In this document: in pieces, positions 1 to 7,290 of the stretch | How positions within the stretch are numbered: position 1 is the first letter of the stretch | Layout of the letters: each line of letters begins with the position of its first letter | Source: Candidatus Rokubacteria bacterium GWA2_70_23 | GTDB lineage: Bacteria > Methylomirabilota > Methylomirabilia > Rokubacteriales > CSP1-6 | Direction: 5' to 3' | Assembly (NCBI GenBank): GCA_001788395.1 | Contig: MGBT01000078.1 | Span: forward strand, 1 to 38,989 | Length of the DNA stretch: 38,989 nt | Position numbers and translations under genes: made by a program | Notes under the pieces: generated by a model | The model's database searches: none | Told to the model about the DNA's origin: nothing | Seen by the model: the letters and a program-made list of their open reading frames with translations, nothing else

Positions 1-2
1 TC

Positions 3-365
3 ACCCGCGTCGAGGACGCCTTCCGCGCCATGAAGAGTCCGCTCCTGGAGCGGCCGATCTTCCATCACGTGGAGCCTCGGGTCCAGACCCACATCTTCCT
101 CTGCGTGCTCGCCTACCATCTGCTCGTCGCGATCGAGAAGCCCTTCCTGGACCAGGGCGTGCACCCGTCGTGGGCGACCCTGCGCGAGCAGCTCTCCACG
201 CACCAAGTCGTCACGGTGGTGCTGCCGGCGACGAACGGCCAGACCTTGCGGATCCGGAAGGGATCGACGCCGGAGGCGATCCATCGGGAGATCTACCGCA
301 CGCTGAAGATCCCGCCGGAGGTCATGAAGCCGGTGAAGACCTGGGCCCCCACCCCGTTGCCATAG
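3..365 (+). CDS. IS1634-family transposase, C-terminal part (5' end outside window)
   Basis: The frame is open from the window edge, so only the last ~120 residues of a DDE transposase are seen. The start reads TRVEDAFRAMKSPL, which has the E-(6)-K spacing of the YREK signature of IS4/IS1634 transposases, followed by ERPIFHHVEPRVQTHIFLC and LAYHLLVAIEK, a block I recognise from IS1634-type proteins. It would catalyse insertion-sequence movement. No right-end inverted repeat can be defined without the left end. It ends 65 bases before the convergent ccmF gene. Confidence 0.8.
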   Translation, partial: TRVEDAFRAMKSPLLERPIFHHVEPRVQTHIFLCVLAYHLLVAIEKPFLDQGVHPSWATLREQLSTHQVVTVVLPATNGQTLRIRKGSTPEAIHREIYRTLKIPPEVMKPVKTWAPTPLP

Positions 366-430
366 TCACTCACAAGCGGCGTAACCTGCTGACATATCAG
401 TACTCCGGTCTCGGGACCGTGGAAGTTGGG

Positions 431-2428
431 CTAGGCGCGCGCCGCCTGCGACCGCCGTCGCGGGACGGCCCCTCCCGCATCGGCGGATCCGGCCGGGGGA
501 ATCAACGCCACCAGGGTGCCGAGCGCCATGATGGCGCCGCCAAGCCAGAGCCAGCCGACCAGCGGGGTGACGAGCACCTTCACGGTCACCCACCGCTGCT
601 GGGCGTCGAAGCTTCCCAGGATCACGTACAGGTCCTCGCGCACGCCAACCCAGTAGTCGACCTCGGCGATGGGCGTCTGCTGGGTGGGGTAATAGCGCAG
701 CGCGGGTGACATGGTCCCCGCCGCCCGCCCGTCCCTGGACACGTCCATCCGCGCATAGACCTTCTCGTGGGTGGGCCCCTGCGCGACGTCCAGCCCCGCG
801 AACGTCAGCCGGTACCGCCCGATCTCCAGGGCCTCCCCCACGCGCAGCATGCCCTCGCGCTGGAGCTGGTAGCTCGAGGATCCGACCAGCCCCACGACGA
901 TCACCGCCACGCCCAGGTGGACGACATAGCCCCCGTAGCGTCGCCGGTTGAGCCGAAAGAGCCCGACCAGCGCCCGCCCGGGAGACTCCCCCGTGGCACG
1001 CCGTCGCGCCACCATCGCGCGGGCGACCTCGCTGACCACGGAGCTCGTCACCAGCACCGCCAGCGCCAGGCTCACGATGGGGATGAGGTCCCGGACTCCC
1101 GCCGCCGCCAGCGCCATCGCCGATGCGGCTGCGGCCGCCAGCGGCCAGCGAAGCCTGCGCCCCACGACCTCCCAGGAGCTGCGGCGCCACGGGATCAGCG
1201 GGCCCACCGCCATCAGCACCAGCAGCGCGAGCCCCACGGGCACCACGACGCGGTTGAAGTACGGCGCGCCGACGCTGACCTTCGCTCCGGTCACGGCCTC
1301 GGCCAGGAGGGGGAAGATCGTGCCGAAGAACACGGTGAAGCAGATCGCGACCAGGGCCAGGTTGTTGAAGAGGAAGGCGCTCTCCCGGGAGAACACCCCC
1401 GGGACCTCCTCCGCGTCACTGCGGAGGCGGTCGAGCCGGGCGGCGACCAGGCCGAGGGACACCAGCAGCACCAGGGCCAGGTATCCGAGGAAGAAGAAGC
1501 CCACCGGCGACTGAGAGAAGCTGTGGACCGACGCGATGACCCCGCTCCGCGTGAGGAACGTGCCGAACACGATCAGCCCGTAGGTCAGGACCAGGAGCGT
1601 CAGGTTCCAGATCTTCAGCATCCGGCGGCGCTCCTGGACGATGATCGAGTGGATGTAGGCCGTCGCCGTCAGCCAGGGCAGGAAGGAGGCGTTCTCCACC
1701 GGGTCCCACGCCCAGTACCCGCCCCAGCCGAGCACGTGGTAGGACCACCACCCGCCGTACACGATTCCCGCGGTCATGCCGAGCCACGCCCCGACCGCCC
1801 ACCGCCGCGTCAAGAGGATCCACTCCTCGCTCAGCCGTCCCGTGATCAGCGCCGCCATGGCGAAGGCGTAGGGCACCGTGAAGCCGACCCACCCGGCGTA
1901 GAGCAGGAGGGGATGCACCAGCATGCTCGTGTCTTCCAGAAGCGGGTTCATCCCGCGCCCGTCCACGGGCACCGGCGAGAGCGGCGCGAACGGGTCCGCC
2001 GCGAAGGCCAGCACCGTCAGGAAGAAGGCCGAGATCCCCATCAGCACGGCCCCCACGTACGGGAAGAACACGGGGTGGCGCCGCCGGTAGTAGACGAGGA
2101 CCATCACGGCCAGCGCCGCCTGCATCCATTCCCAGAGCATCAGCGAGCCCTCGAGGGCCGCCCAGAGCCCCGCGATCCGGTACCAGAGCGTGTAGGCGCG
2201 GCTGGAGTTCTCGGCCACGTAGCGGATGCTGAAGTCGCTCCTGACCAGCGCTACCTCGAGCGCGAAGAACGCGACGGTGACCAGGGCGAAGTGGACCAGG
2301 ATCGCGCGGCTCGCGCTCTCCTCGAGCCGCGGGAGCCCGCGTCGCGCCGCGTGCACCAGCGCGGCGCCGGCAAACAGGGCGAGCCCCAGCGCGACCAGGA
2401 TGGCGGCGTGCCCGATCAGCGCCGTCAC
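431..2428 (-). CDS. ccmF: Cytochrome c maturation protein CcmF (heme lyase subunit)
   Basis: A 665-residue multi-spanning membrane protein of normal CcmF/NrfE length. It carries the tryptophan-rich heme-handling motif WGGYWAWDPVENASFLPWL (in the middle of the protein) and, just after it, SGVIASVHSF, both diagnostic of CcmF. The family delivers heme from CcmE to apocytochrome c on the outer face of the cytoplasmic membrane. I chose the GTG at 2426-2428 because it follows an AGGAG-type ribosome site and gives the usual N-terminus (ALIGHAAILVALGLALF); the frame stays open 92 codons further upstream, but that part is Arg/Gly/Pro-rich and looks non-coding. No ccmE, ccmG or ccmH is next to it, so it is an orphan in this window. 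The nearby Sec-thioredoxin could serve the same process (inference). Confidence 0.93.
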   Translation of the reverse strand: MTALIGHAAILVALGLALFAGAALVHAARRGLPRLEESASRAILVHFALVTVAFFALEVALVRSDFSIRYVAENSSRAYTLWYRIAGLWAALEGSLMLWEWMQAALAVMVLVYYRRRHPVFFPYVGAVLMGISAFFLTVLAFAADPFAPLSPVPVDGRGMNPLLEDTSMLVHPLLLYAGWVGFTVPYAFAMAALITGRLSEEWILLTRRWAVGAWLGMTAGIVYGGWWSYHVLGWGGYWAWDPVENASFLPWLTATAYIHSIIVQERRRMLKIWNLTLLVLTYGLIVFGTFLTRSGVIASVHSFSQSPVGFFFLGYLALVLLVSLGLVAARLDRLRSDAEEVPGVFSRESAFLFNNLALVAICFTVFFGTIFPLLAEAVTGAKVSVGAPYFNRVVVPVGLALLVLMAVGPLIPWRRSSWEVVGRRLRWPLAAAAASAMALAAAGVRDLIPIVSLALAVLVTSSVVSEVARAMVARRRATGESPGRALVGLFRLNRRRYGGYVVHLGVAVIVVGLVGSSSYQLQREGMLRVGEALEIGRYRLTFAGLDVAQGPTHEKVYARMDVSRDGRAAGTMSPALRYYPTQQTPIAEVDYWVGVREDLYVILGSFDAQQRWVTVKVLVTPLVGWLWLGGAIMALGTLVALIPPAGSADAGGAVPRRRSQAARA

Positions 2429-2837
2429 GGCGCCTCTCCTGCGGTCTCGCGGCCGCCCCGCGGAGCCGGCAACGCTCCGAGCAGCGCAGGCCGCCCCCGA
2501 GGGCCCGCGGGTCCCGGCGGCCTCCGGCGCCTCATGAGTGGCCTGCCTCACGGGGCCGCGCCGGGCCGGCGCCGCCACCTCTGCGTGGAGGGGATGTGCT
2601 CGAAGCATTACGCCGGGAGTGGGCCACCTTCCGCATCCCTCCTTGCCGCGTGATCGCCCGCGCACTTGCGTGCCTCGGGGAGCGCGACGCCCTGAACCCC
2701 ACATGACCGCCCGGGCTCAGCCGAGAGCCAGGCCGAGCCCGGACGGCGTTCCTTGCGCGTGAAGCGTGACTGACAACGATGCGCCGCTGACAATCTCTCT
2801 GGAGGGAGACGCCAGCGACCCGGGGGACGACGGGACG
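2429..2837. other. Intergenic region upstream of ccmF
   Basis: I see no recognisable gene here. Open frames on both strands are Arg/Pro/Gly-rich shadows. The region should hold the ccmF promoter, reading leftward, but no clear hexamer pair stands out. A short direct repeat CTGACAA occurs at 2770-2776 and 2787-2793 (17-base period), possibly an operator; this is weak. Confidence 0.4.
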
Positions 2838-3095
2838 CTACTCGGGAGGCTGGAAGAGGAGGGCCGCCAGCCCCGGCGGCCGCTGCGGACCGGCAGGAGA
2901 CCAGAGGCGGCCGGTCAGTGACAGCAACGGCAGGGTTGCCATCAGACCGAGGAGCGTGAAGGCCACATTGCATCCGGCCCCATGGACGGAGGCCGCGGCC
3001 GGAGCCTCGGCAAAGAGCCGATCTCCGTGGACGGCGCAAGCCCCCCACACCGCCACCAGGGCCACCACCAGGAGCAACACGGCCAGGCGCCTCAT
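2838..3095 (-). CDS. Small exported/membrane protein, paralogue of the divergent 3533-3802 gene
   Basis: An 85-residue protein of unknown family. It starts with a hydrophobic segment (LAVLLLVVALVAVWGACAVH) that looks like a signal peptide ending in a Cys, then a short linker with AGC, then a second hydrophobic stretch (FTLLGLMATLPLLSL) and a Pro-rich tail ending FQPPE. The ATG at 3093-3095 follows AGGCGGA at a usable distance and lies downstream of a plausible promoter. The same order (GACAVH or AACALH, ~20 residues, AGC, tail ending F-x-PP) is found in the gene transcribed in the opposite direction at 3533-3802, which supports both being real. Context with a multicopper oxidase suggests a metal or redox role, but no function can be assigned. 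Confidence 0.6.
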   Translation of the reverse strand: MRRLAVLLLVVALVAVWGACAVHGDRLFAEAPAAASVHGAGCNVAFTLLGLMATLPLLSLTGRLWSPAGPQRPPGLAALLFQPPE

Positions 3096-3116
3096 CAAAC
3101 CATTCCGCCTGGCTTT

Positions 3117-3145
3117 CCGATACCACGTGCCGAGATCCCTGTCAA
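3117..3145 (-). promoter_or_regulatory. Candidate sigma-70 promoter for the 2838-3095 gene
   Basis: Read on the minus strand: TTGACA (3145-3140), a 17-base spacer, then TATCGG (3122-3117). The -35 is perfect, the -10 matches at only three of six positions. It leaves a short leader of about 15 bases with an AGGCGGA ribosome site before the ATG at 3095. Confidence 0.45.
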
Positions 3146-3357
3146 ACCCGGGCCTCCACCCCTGCGAGCGGCGCCGCACCCATGTCGCCGGGACGCCTCC
3201 CTCACTCGAACGCGCCGCGGTCCCGGTGGGGGGGGCGCGGCAGCCGCCCGGCCGAGATCTCGCCGCACCCGCCCGGCCAGGGCCTCGGCCGCGGCCCGGG
3301 CAACGCGCTCTCCCGGGAGCCGCCTGTCGTGCCCGACGATCATGCCGCGCTCCGCGA

Positions 3358-3444
3358 GCCCCTCCCCCGAGCGCGTGAGAGGCATGCTGGGGGAGCGGCC
3401 GGCGGCGGAGGCCCGATGGCCCCTCCCCCGAGCGCGTGAGAGGC
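3358..3444 (+). repeat. 26-bp direct repeat, two copies
   Basis: The 26-base unit beginning GCCCCTCCCCCGAGCGCGTG and ending AGAGGC occurs at 3358-3383 and again, identical, at 3419-3444, a period of 61 bases. It lies in the region between the two divergent small genes. No coding frame explains it. It could be a binding site pair or a local duplication. Confidence 0.7.
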
Positions 3445-3495
3445 CTACGCGGATGAGGGACCTCGCGAGACGATGGGCCTGCGCCCCGGCATCGA

Positions 3496-3524
3496 TTGAC
3501 AGCCCGGCATCCGCCTGTTACACC
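3496..3524 (+). promoter_or_regulatory. Candidate promoter for the 3533 gene, near-leaderless
   Basis: TTGACA at 3496-3501, 17-base spacer, TACACC at 3519-3524, with TG one base before the -10 (extended -10). The expected transcription start lies about 7 bases downstream, within one or two bases of the ATG at 3533, so the mRNA would be leaderless or nearly so. No ribosome site precedes that ATG, which agrees. Confidence 0.45.
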
Positions 3525-3532
3525 GTGGAACG

Positions 3533-3802
3533 ATGAGGCTGCCGAAGGCGGCGATCGTGGCGTGCTTGCTCCTGGTCGGGGTCGCGGCGTGCGCCCTGCA
3601 TCTCGAAGGGGGACTGGCGTCCGGAAGCCCTCCCGCGGGATTCCAGAGCGCCGGGTGCGGGCTCCACGAGAAGCTGGTGCTCTCGCCTGTCGTCCCCGGC
3701 GCCTTCCCGGCCGACCCGCGGCTTGTCTCTTTCCCCGTGACGCCCGGGAAGCCCGCGGCCTTCCAGGCACCGGTCTTCCGTCCTCCCCAGGTTCCTGCCT
3801 GA
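3533..3802 (+). CDS. Small exported protein, possible lipoprotein (paralogue of 2838-3095)
   Basis: An 89-residue protein of unknown family. The N-terminus (MRLPKAAIVACLLLVGVAAC) is a signal peptide with a lipobox-like LVGVAAC, so Cys20 could be lipidated. The rest is short, Pro/Ala-rich, contains one further Cys (AGCGLHEK) and no second membrane segment. It shares its layout with the divergent small gene at 2838-3095. The gene ends 67 bases before the multicopper oxidase and may be co-transcribed with it. Function is unknown; a role with copper or periplasmic redox is only suggested by the neighbours. Confidence 0.55.
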   Translation: MRLPKAAIVACLLLVGVAACALHLEGGLASGSPPAGFQSAGCGLHEKLVLSPVVPGAFPADPRLVSFPVTPGKPAAFQAPVFRPPQVPA

Positions 3803-3869
3803 CGTCATTCGTCGGCGCTTGCACTCCCGCTGCCTTTCGCGTGCCAGTCCTCGAACAGGAGAACGCCAT

Positions 3870-4988
3870 ATGACCGCTTGGAGATTCGCGGTGCGGAGCG
3901 TCCCGTCGCTCCTCGCCCTCGTCATCCTCATGTCCCTGCCCGGGTGGCCGCAGGCCCAGGTGAGGCCCGCCCCGGAAGCCGACCCGTACTCCTACCTCAC
4001 GGCGGGAGCCCTCAAGGCGATCCGCCCCTTGCCCGAAACGGTGAGGATCCGCCCCACGGGCCGCATCCGGGAGTTCACCCTGGACATCCGTCCCGGCAGC
4101 TGGGAGCCCGTCGCGGGCGTGAGGGCCGAGGCCATCACGGTGAACGGCACGGTCCCGGGCCCGCTGATCCGGGTCACGGAGGGCGACACGGTGCGCATCA
4201 CGGTGAAGAACAACCTGCCCGAGCCCACCGCGATCCACTGGCACGGGCTCCATGTGCCCAACGCCATGGACGGCGTCACCGCGGTCACGCAGGACCCGAT
4301 CCCGCCCCAGGGCAGCTTCACCTACGAGTTCCTGGCGAGTCACGCGGGAACGTTCATGTACCATTCCCACTTCCTGGAGCGGGAGATCGAGCAGATCGAT
4401 CGGGGGCTCTACGGCCTCTTCATCGTCGACCCGCAGGATCCGAAGGGGCAGCCGAAGTTCGACCGGGAGTTCACCATGCTCCTCTCCGCGTGGATCATCC
4501 CGGGAGCCGGCAGTCAGGGCGCCCCCGCCGAGAAGAAGGAGGAGCACGGGGGGATGGCGATGGCGCCAGGCCCGGCCATGGAGGCCTACAATTTCTGGAC
4601 GATCAACGGCAAGGCTTTCCCCGACCTCCCCGAGTGGAGGGTCAAGCGCGGCGAGGTCGTGCGGGCGCGGATCGCCAACGTCTCGAACTTCACCCACCCG
4701 ATGCACCTGCACGGCCACGACTTCGTGGTGCTGGCCAAGGATGGCGAGCCGCTCCGGAGCCCGCAGGCGATGAACACGCTCAGCGTGAACGCGGGCGAGA
4801 CCTACGACATCGCCTTCGTGGCGAACAACCCGGGGGCCTGGGTGTTCCACTGCCACGAGCTACACCACACGATGAACGGCATGACCGCGCCGGGCGGCCT
4901 GATCCAGCTGATCCGCTACGAGGGCACGCCGGCGCTCCCGGCCGGGGCGCCCCGGCCTTCGGGGGCGGGGCCCGGCAAGGGGCACTGA
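3870..4988 (+). CDS. Multicopper oxidase (CopA/laccase type)
   Basis: A 372-residue secreted blue copper oxidase. Residues 1-30 form a signal peptide (LLALVILMSLPGWPQAQ). All four copper-ligand blocks are present in order: IHWHGLH and HSHF in the N-terminal cupredoxin domain, HPMHLHGHDF and HCHELHHTMNGM in the C-terminal one. The last fits HCHXXXHXXXXM, so the type-1 copper has a Met axial ligand, as in CueO-like enzymes. The family oxidises phenols or metal ions (Cu(I), Mn(II)) while reducing O2 to water in the periplasm. It is shorter than typical three-domain laccases (~450 residues). A Met/Gly-rich insert (HGGMAMAPGPAM) in the middle may bind copper. Start: the ATG at 3870 follows AGGAG, and gives a clean signal peptide. 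Confidence 0.93.
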   Translation: MTAWRFAVRSVPSLLALVILMSLPGWPQAQVRPAPEADPYSYLTAGALKAIRPLPETVRIRPTGRIREFTLDIRPGSWEPVAGVRAEAITVNGTVPGPLIRVTEGDTVRITVKNNLPEPTAIHWHGLHVPNAMDGVTAVTQDPIPPQGSFTYEFLASHAGTFMYHSHFLEREIEQIDRGLYGLFIVDPQDPKGQPKFDREFTMLLSAWIIPGAGSQGAPAEKKEEHGGMAMAPGPAMEAYNFWTINGKAFPDLPEWRVKRGEVVRARIANVSNFTHPMHLHGHDFVVLAKDGEPLRSPQAMNTLSVNAGETYDIAFVANNPGAWVFHCHELHHTMNGMTAPGGLIQLIRYEGTPALPAGAPRPSGAGPGKGH

Positions 4989-5036
4989 GGGCTCGAGGCG
5001 GCAATCCCCGACGGCGAGAGGGCAAGGGGGGGCGCG

Positions 5037-5816
5037 ATGGTCTGGAAAGGCGTCCGGCTCGCGGTTGTCGTCATCGTGATCGCGGGGGGCGTGTGGGTCC
5101 TTCTGCGAACGCTCCTCCATGGGCCGGAGCCGGGCTCGATCCCGTTCCGCAGCTGGTACGGCAACTGGCGGGGCGGGCTGGTGGCGACGGCGGTGTTCAC
5201 GCTTTTCGTCCTGGGGTTCGCGCGCCCGCGCCGGCGGCCCGAGTGGCGGAACGCGGGGCTCTACACGGCCTTCCTCCTCTCTCTCTTCACGGAGATGTTC
5301 GGGCTCCCGCTGACGATCTTCCTGATCTCCCCGCTCCTCGGGTTGTCCCCCGGCGCGTTCGGCCACAGCGAGAGCCATCTCTGGGCGTACCTCCTCGACC
5401 GCGTCGGTGTCATGTCCCTCCCCGTGGGAGTCTATCTGGTGATGGGGGTGAGCGTCGGCCTGATCGTGGTGGGCGTGAGCCTGGTGGCCACGGGCTGGCA
5501 TGGGGTCTTTCGAGGCCAGGGTGAGCTGGTGACCGGTGGCATCTACCGGCGCCTCCGGCACCCTCAGTACCTGGGGCTGATCCTGATCGTGCTCGCCTTC
5601 AACATCCAGTGGCCCACTCTGCCGACGCTGGTGATGGCGCCGATCCTCGTCGTCATGTACGTGCGGCTGGCCCGCCGGGAGGACGGGGAGCTGGGGGCGC
5701 TCTTCGGGGAGGCATTCCTGGATTACGCGGCCCGGACGCCGGCTTTCATTCCCTGGCGGCGGGGTCGAGCTCCTCAGGAAGTCCGGGCGCAGCGCGGTGG
5801 AGGCCAGGCGACATGA
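5037..5816 (+). CDS. Isoprenylcysteine carboxyl methyltransferase (ICMT)/NnrU-like membrane protein
   Basis: A 259-residue integral membrane protein with about six hydrophobic segments. The C-terminal part has GGIYRRLRHPQYLGL (His175-Pro176), the SAM-binding signature of the ICMT/phospholipid methyltransferase family, followed by an acidic-rich end segment containing FGEAFLDYAARTP, also typical of the family. Predicted role: SAM-dependent methylation at the membrane; bacterial substrates are mostly unknown. It starts 48 bases after the multicopper oxidase and its TGA overlaps the ATG of the Sec-thioredoxin (ATGA), so the three genes probably form one transcript. A second, larger relative lies at 8327-9526. 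Confidence 0.8.
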   Translation: MVWKGVRLAVVVIVIAGGVWVLLRTLLHGPEPGSIPFRSWYGNWRGGLVATAVFTLFVLGFARPRRRPEWRNAGLYTAFLLSLFTEMFGLPLTIFLISPLLGLSPGAFGHSESHLWAYLLDRVGVMSLPVGVYLVMGVSVGLIVVGVSLVATGWHGVFRGQGELVTGGIYRRLRHPQYLGLILIVLAFNIQWPTLPTLVMAPILVVMYVRLARREDGELGALFGEAFLDYAARTPAFIPWRRGRAPQEVRAQRGGGQAT

Positions 5817-6373
5817 CGGTTCTCGCTCGATCGTGCGGGGCGGCTCTGCTCCTCGTGGCACTCGGCGGTTGGCCGGTCGGATTCCAAGGCTCGGCGGGGG
5901 CCGCCGAGCACTATGCTCGGGCCCTGGGCGCCGTGACGGCGGAGCAAGGACGGCAAGCCCCCGACTTCAGCCTCGAGGACCTTGCCGGGAAGGTCCATCG
6001 CCTCCGGGAGTACCGGGGCAAGGTCGTCCTCCTGGGCTTCGGCGCCACGTGGTGACCCAACTGCCGGCGGGAGTTTCCCGCCCAGCAGCGCCTCTCGGAC
6101 GAGCTCGGCCCCAGGGGGCTCGTGGTCGTCAAGGTGTTCATCGGGGAGGACCGAGACACGGTCAAGCGGTTCAACGAGGGGGCGAAGCTGTCCTTCCCGC
6201 TGCTGCCGGACCCGGATGGGCGGGTCGCCGCTCGCTACAGAGTGTCCCGCCACCCCCACACCGTCATCATCGACCGGCGGGGCCTGATCGTCGCGCGCGT
6301 CGAGGGGGAGCGGGACTGGGCCAGCCCCCTGGCGCGGGAGTGGACCGTGAAGCTGTTGCAGGGACCGTCGTAG
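5813..6373 (+). CDS. TlpA/AhpC-like thioredoxin-fold protein, probable selenoprotein (Sec at in-frame TGA 6053-6055)
   Basis: The protein reads through one in-frame TGA: 186 residues including Sec81. Before it: signal peptide (LLLVALGGWPVGFQGSAGAAE), then APDFSLEDLAGKVHRLREY and GKVVLLGFGATW; after it: PNCRREFPAQQRL, VKVFIGEDRDTVKRF, PLLPDPDGRVAARY and HPHTVIIDRRG with the cis-Pro region. The TGA sits exactly where the first Cys of the W-C-x-x-C motif belongs, giving W-Sec-P-N-Cys84. The frame and the fold are intact on both sides to a normal TAG stop, and a strong hairpin starts five bases after the TGA. Predicted periplasmic thiol-disulfide oxidoreductase. A nonsense mutation of TGC/TGT to TGA is the alternative. 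It overlaps the upstream gene by ATGA. Confidence 0.82.
6056..6088 (+). promoter_or_regulatory. Candidate bacterial SECIS hairpin
   Basis: Directly after the TGA codon (6053-6055) the RNA can fold: CTGC (6061-6064) with GCAG (6085-6088), a small internal bulge, then GGCGGG (6066-6071) with CCCGCC (6077-6082), closing the loop AGTTT (6072-6076). The loop has a G in its first two positions and lies about 17-21 bases after the TGA, as known for bacterial SECIS elements. All of it is inside the coding sequence, as expected in bacteria. Seen in sequence; binding by SelB is inferred. Confidence 0.65.
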
Positions 6374-7112
6374 ACGACGCAGTCGGATGTGCTGCGGCTC
6401 GCTGGGCATCTCGCGCAAGTCGGGCTGCTGCTCGGGTCGCGGGAATCACGCGACGCTGCTCCGCTGGCTGTCATCCTGCGCCACGTCCCTGGTCCGGACT
6501 GGAGTCCGGCGCCGATCACCGAGCGAGACGGCGGGACCAATCGGTATTTGACGCCTCGCGCGCCCCATTTCTTCACGGCGAAGGACAGTGAGGTTGTTCC
6601 CGCGGCTTCCGGTCTCCTGACAGATTGTCCGCGGGCGAATGTCCCCTCTAGCTGGCTTCGCCAAAATGTCGGCAGCGAAGTCGCGCCGGGGGTGGCGAGG
6701 GCCAAGGCCCTCCGGCTAACTGGCGAGGTCGGTGGCGTTTTCGGCCGGCCCGAGCACGAAGTCGCGCGGCACATTCCCTGCATCTCTCGGTGCATCGTGA
6801 ACACCGGTGAGGCGATCGGCTTGGGGCGCAGGTCCGGCGCAGTGCGAAATCCGGCGACAGGTACACCCGCTCGGCTGTCGCGTGCGGGTCGGATTGATCT
6901 GGTCGGCCACGGGCGTCGCCTTCGCATCGCTGGCAGCGCCGCGCGCCATCCCTCGTCCCCAAGCCGGCGCCGGCGCTGGTGTGGCAACGAAGGGCAAGCC
7001 CAACAGACGGTCTCCTTCACGGAAGTCGACGGGAAGCTTGTCGCCGGGAGCGTGACCGTCAAGGCGAAGGCAGCGAAGTGATCAGGTCCGAACAGGACAA
7101 GGAGGAGCTCCC
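6374..7112. other. Region without a confident gene; possible decayed small exported-protein gene near its end
   Basis: Long open frames exist on both strands but none resembles a protein. Part of it (about 6530-6700) is less GC-rich than the surroundings. Near the end, a GTG at 6882 begins a signal-like peptide (RVGLIWSATGVAFASLAAP) in one frame, and a clean-looking tail (TVSFTEVDGKLVAGSVTV, ending at TGA 7079-7081) continues in the next frame. This could be a frameshifted remnant of a small secreted protein upstream of the YHS gene. I cannot name it. Confidence 0.3.
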
Positions 7113-7283
7113 ATGACCAAGGATCCGGTCTGCGGCATGAGTGTTGACGAGAAGAAGACGTCGGCGAGCGTCCAGCACAAGGGAAAGACGTACCACTTCT
7201 GCTCGCCGGCGTGCCGGGACACCTTCGGGAAGAATCCGGACAAGTTCACCGGGGAGAAGGCCGGGACGCACCACGGCTGCTAG
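7113..7283 (+). CDS. YHS-domain protein
   Basis: A 56-residue protein, too short for most gene cut-offs. It reads MTKDPVCGMSVDEKK, then GKTYHFCSPACRDTFGKNPDKF and ends THHGC. The DPVCGM opening and the FCSxxCxxxFxxNPxxF block define the YHS domain, found alone or fused to heavy-metal P-type ATPases and thought to bind metal through its Cys residues (Cys7, Cys30, Cys34). A GGAGGAG ribosome site lies at the right distance before the ATG at 7113. The His/Cys end may add a metal site. It ends 7 bases before the nucleotidylyltransferase gene. Confidence 0.88.
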   Translation: MTKDPVCGMSVDEKKTSASVQHKGKTYHFCSPACRDTFGKNPDKFTGEKAGTHHGC

Positions 7284-7290
7284 CGAGCAG

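Noticed and set aside
1-430. Complete insertion sequence
   Set aside because: Only the transposase end is in the window; no pair of inverted repeats or target duplication can be shown.
2838-4856. Long minus-strand open frame across the multicopper oxidase
   Set aside because: Shadow frame from high GC content; only its last 85 codons (2838-3095) look like a protein.
6053-6055. Calling the TlpA-like gene a simple pseudogene or two genes because of the in-frame TGA
   Set aside because: The TGA replaces precisely the redox Cys, the frame is otherwise intact, a SECIS-like hairpin follows, and selenium-trait genes are present. A nonsense mutation remains possible but is less likely.
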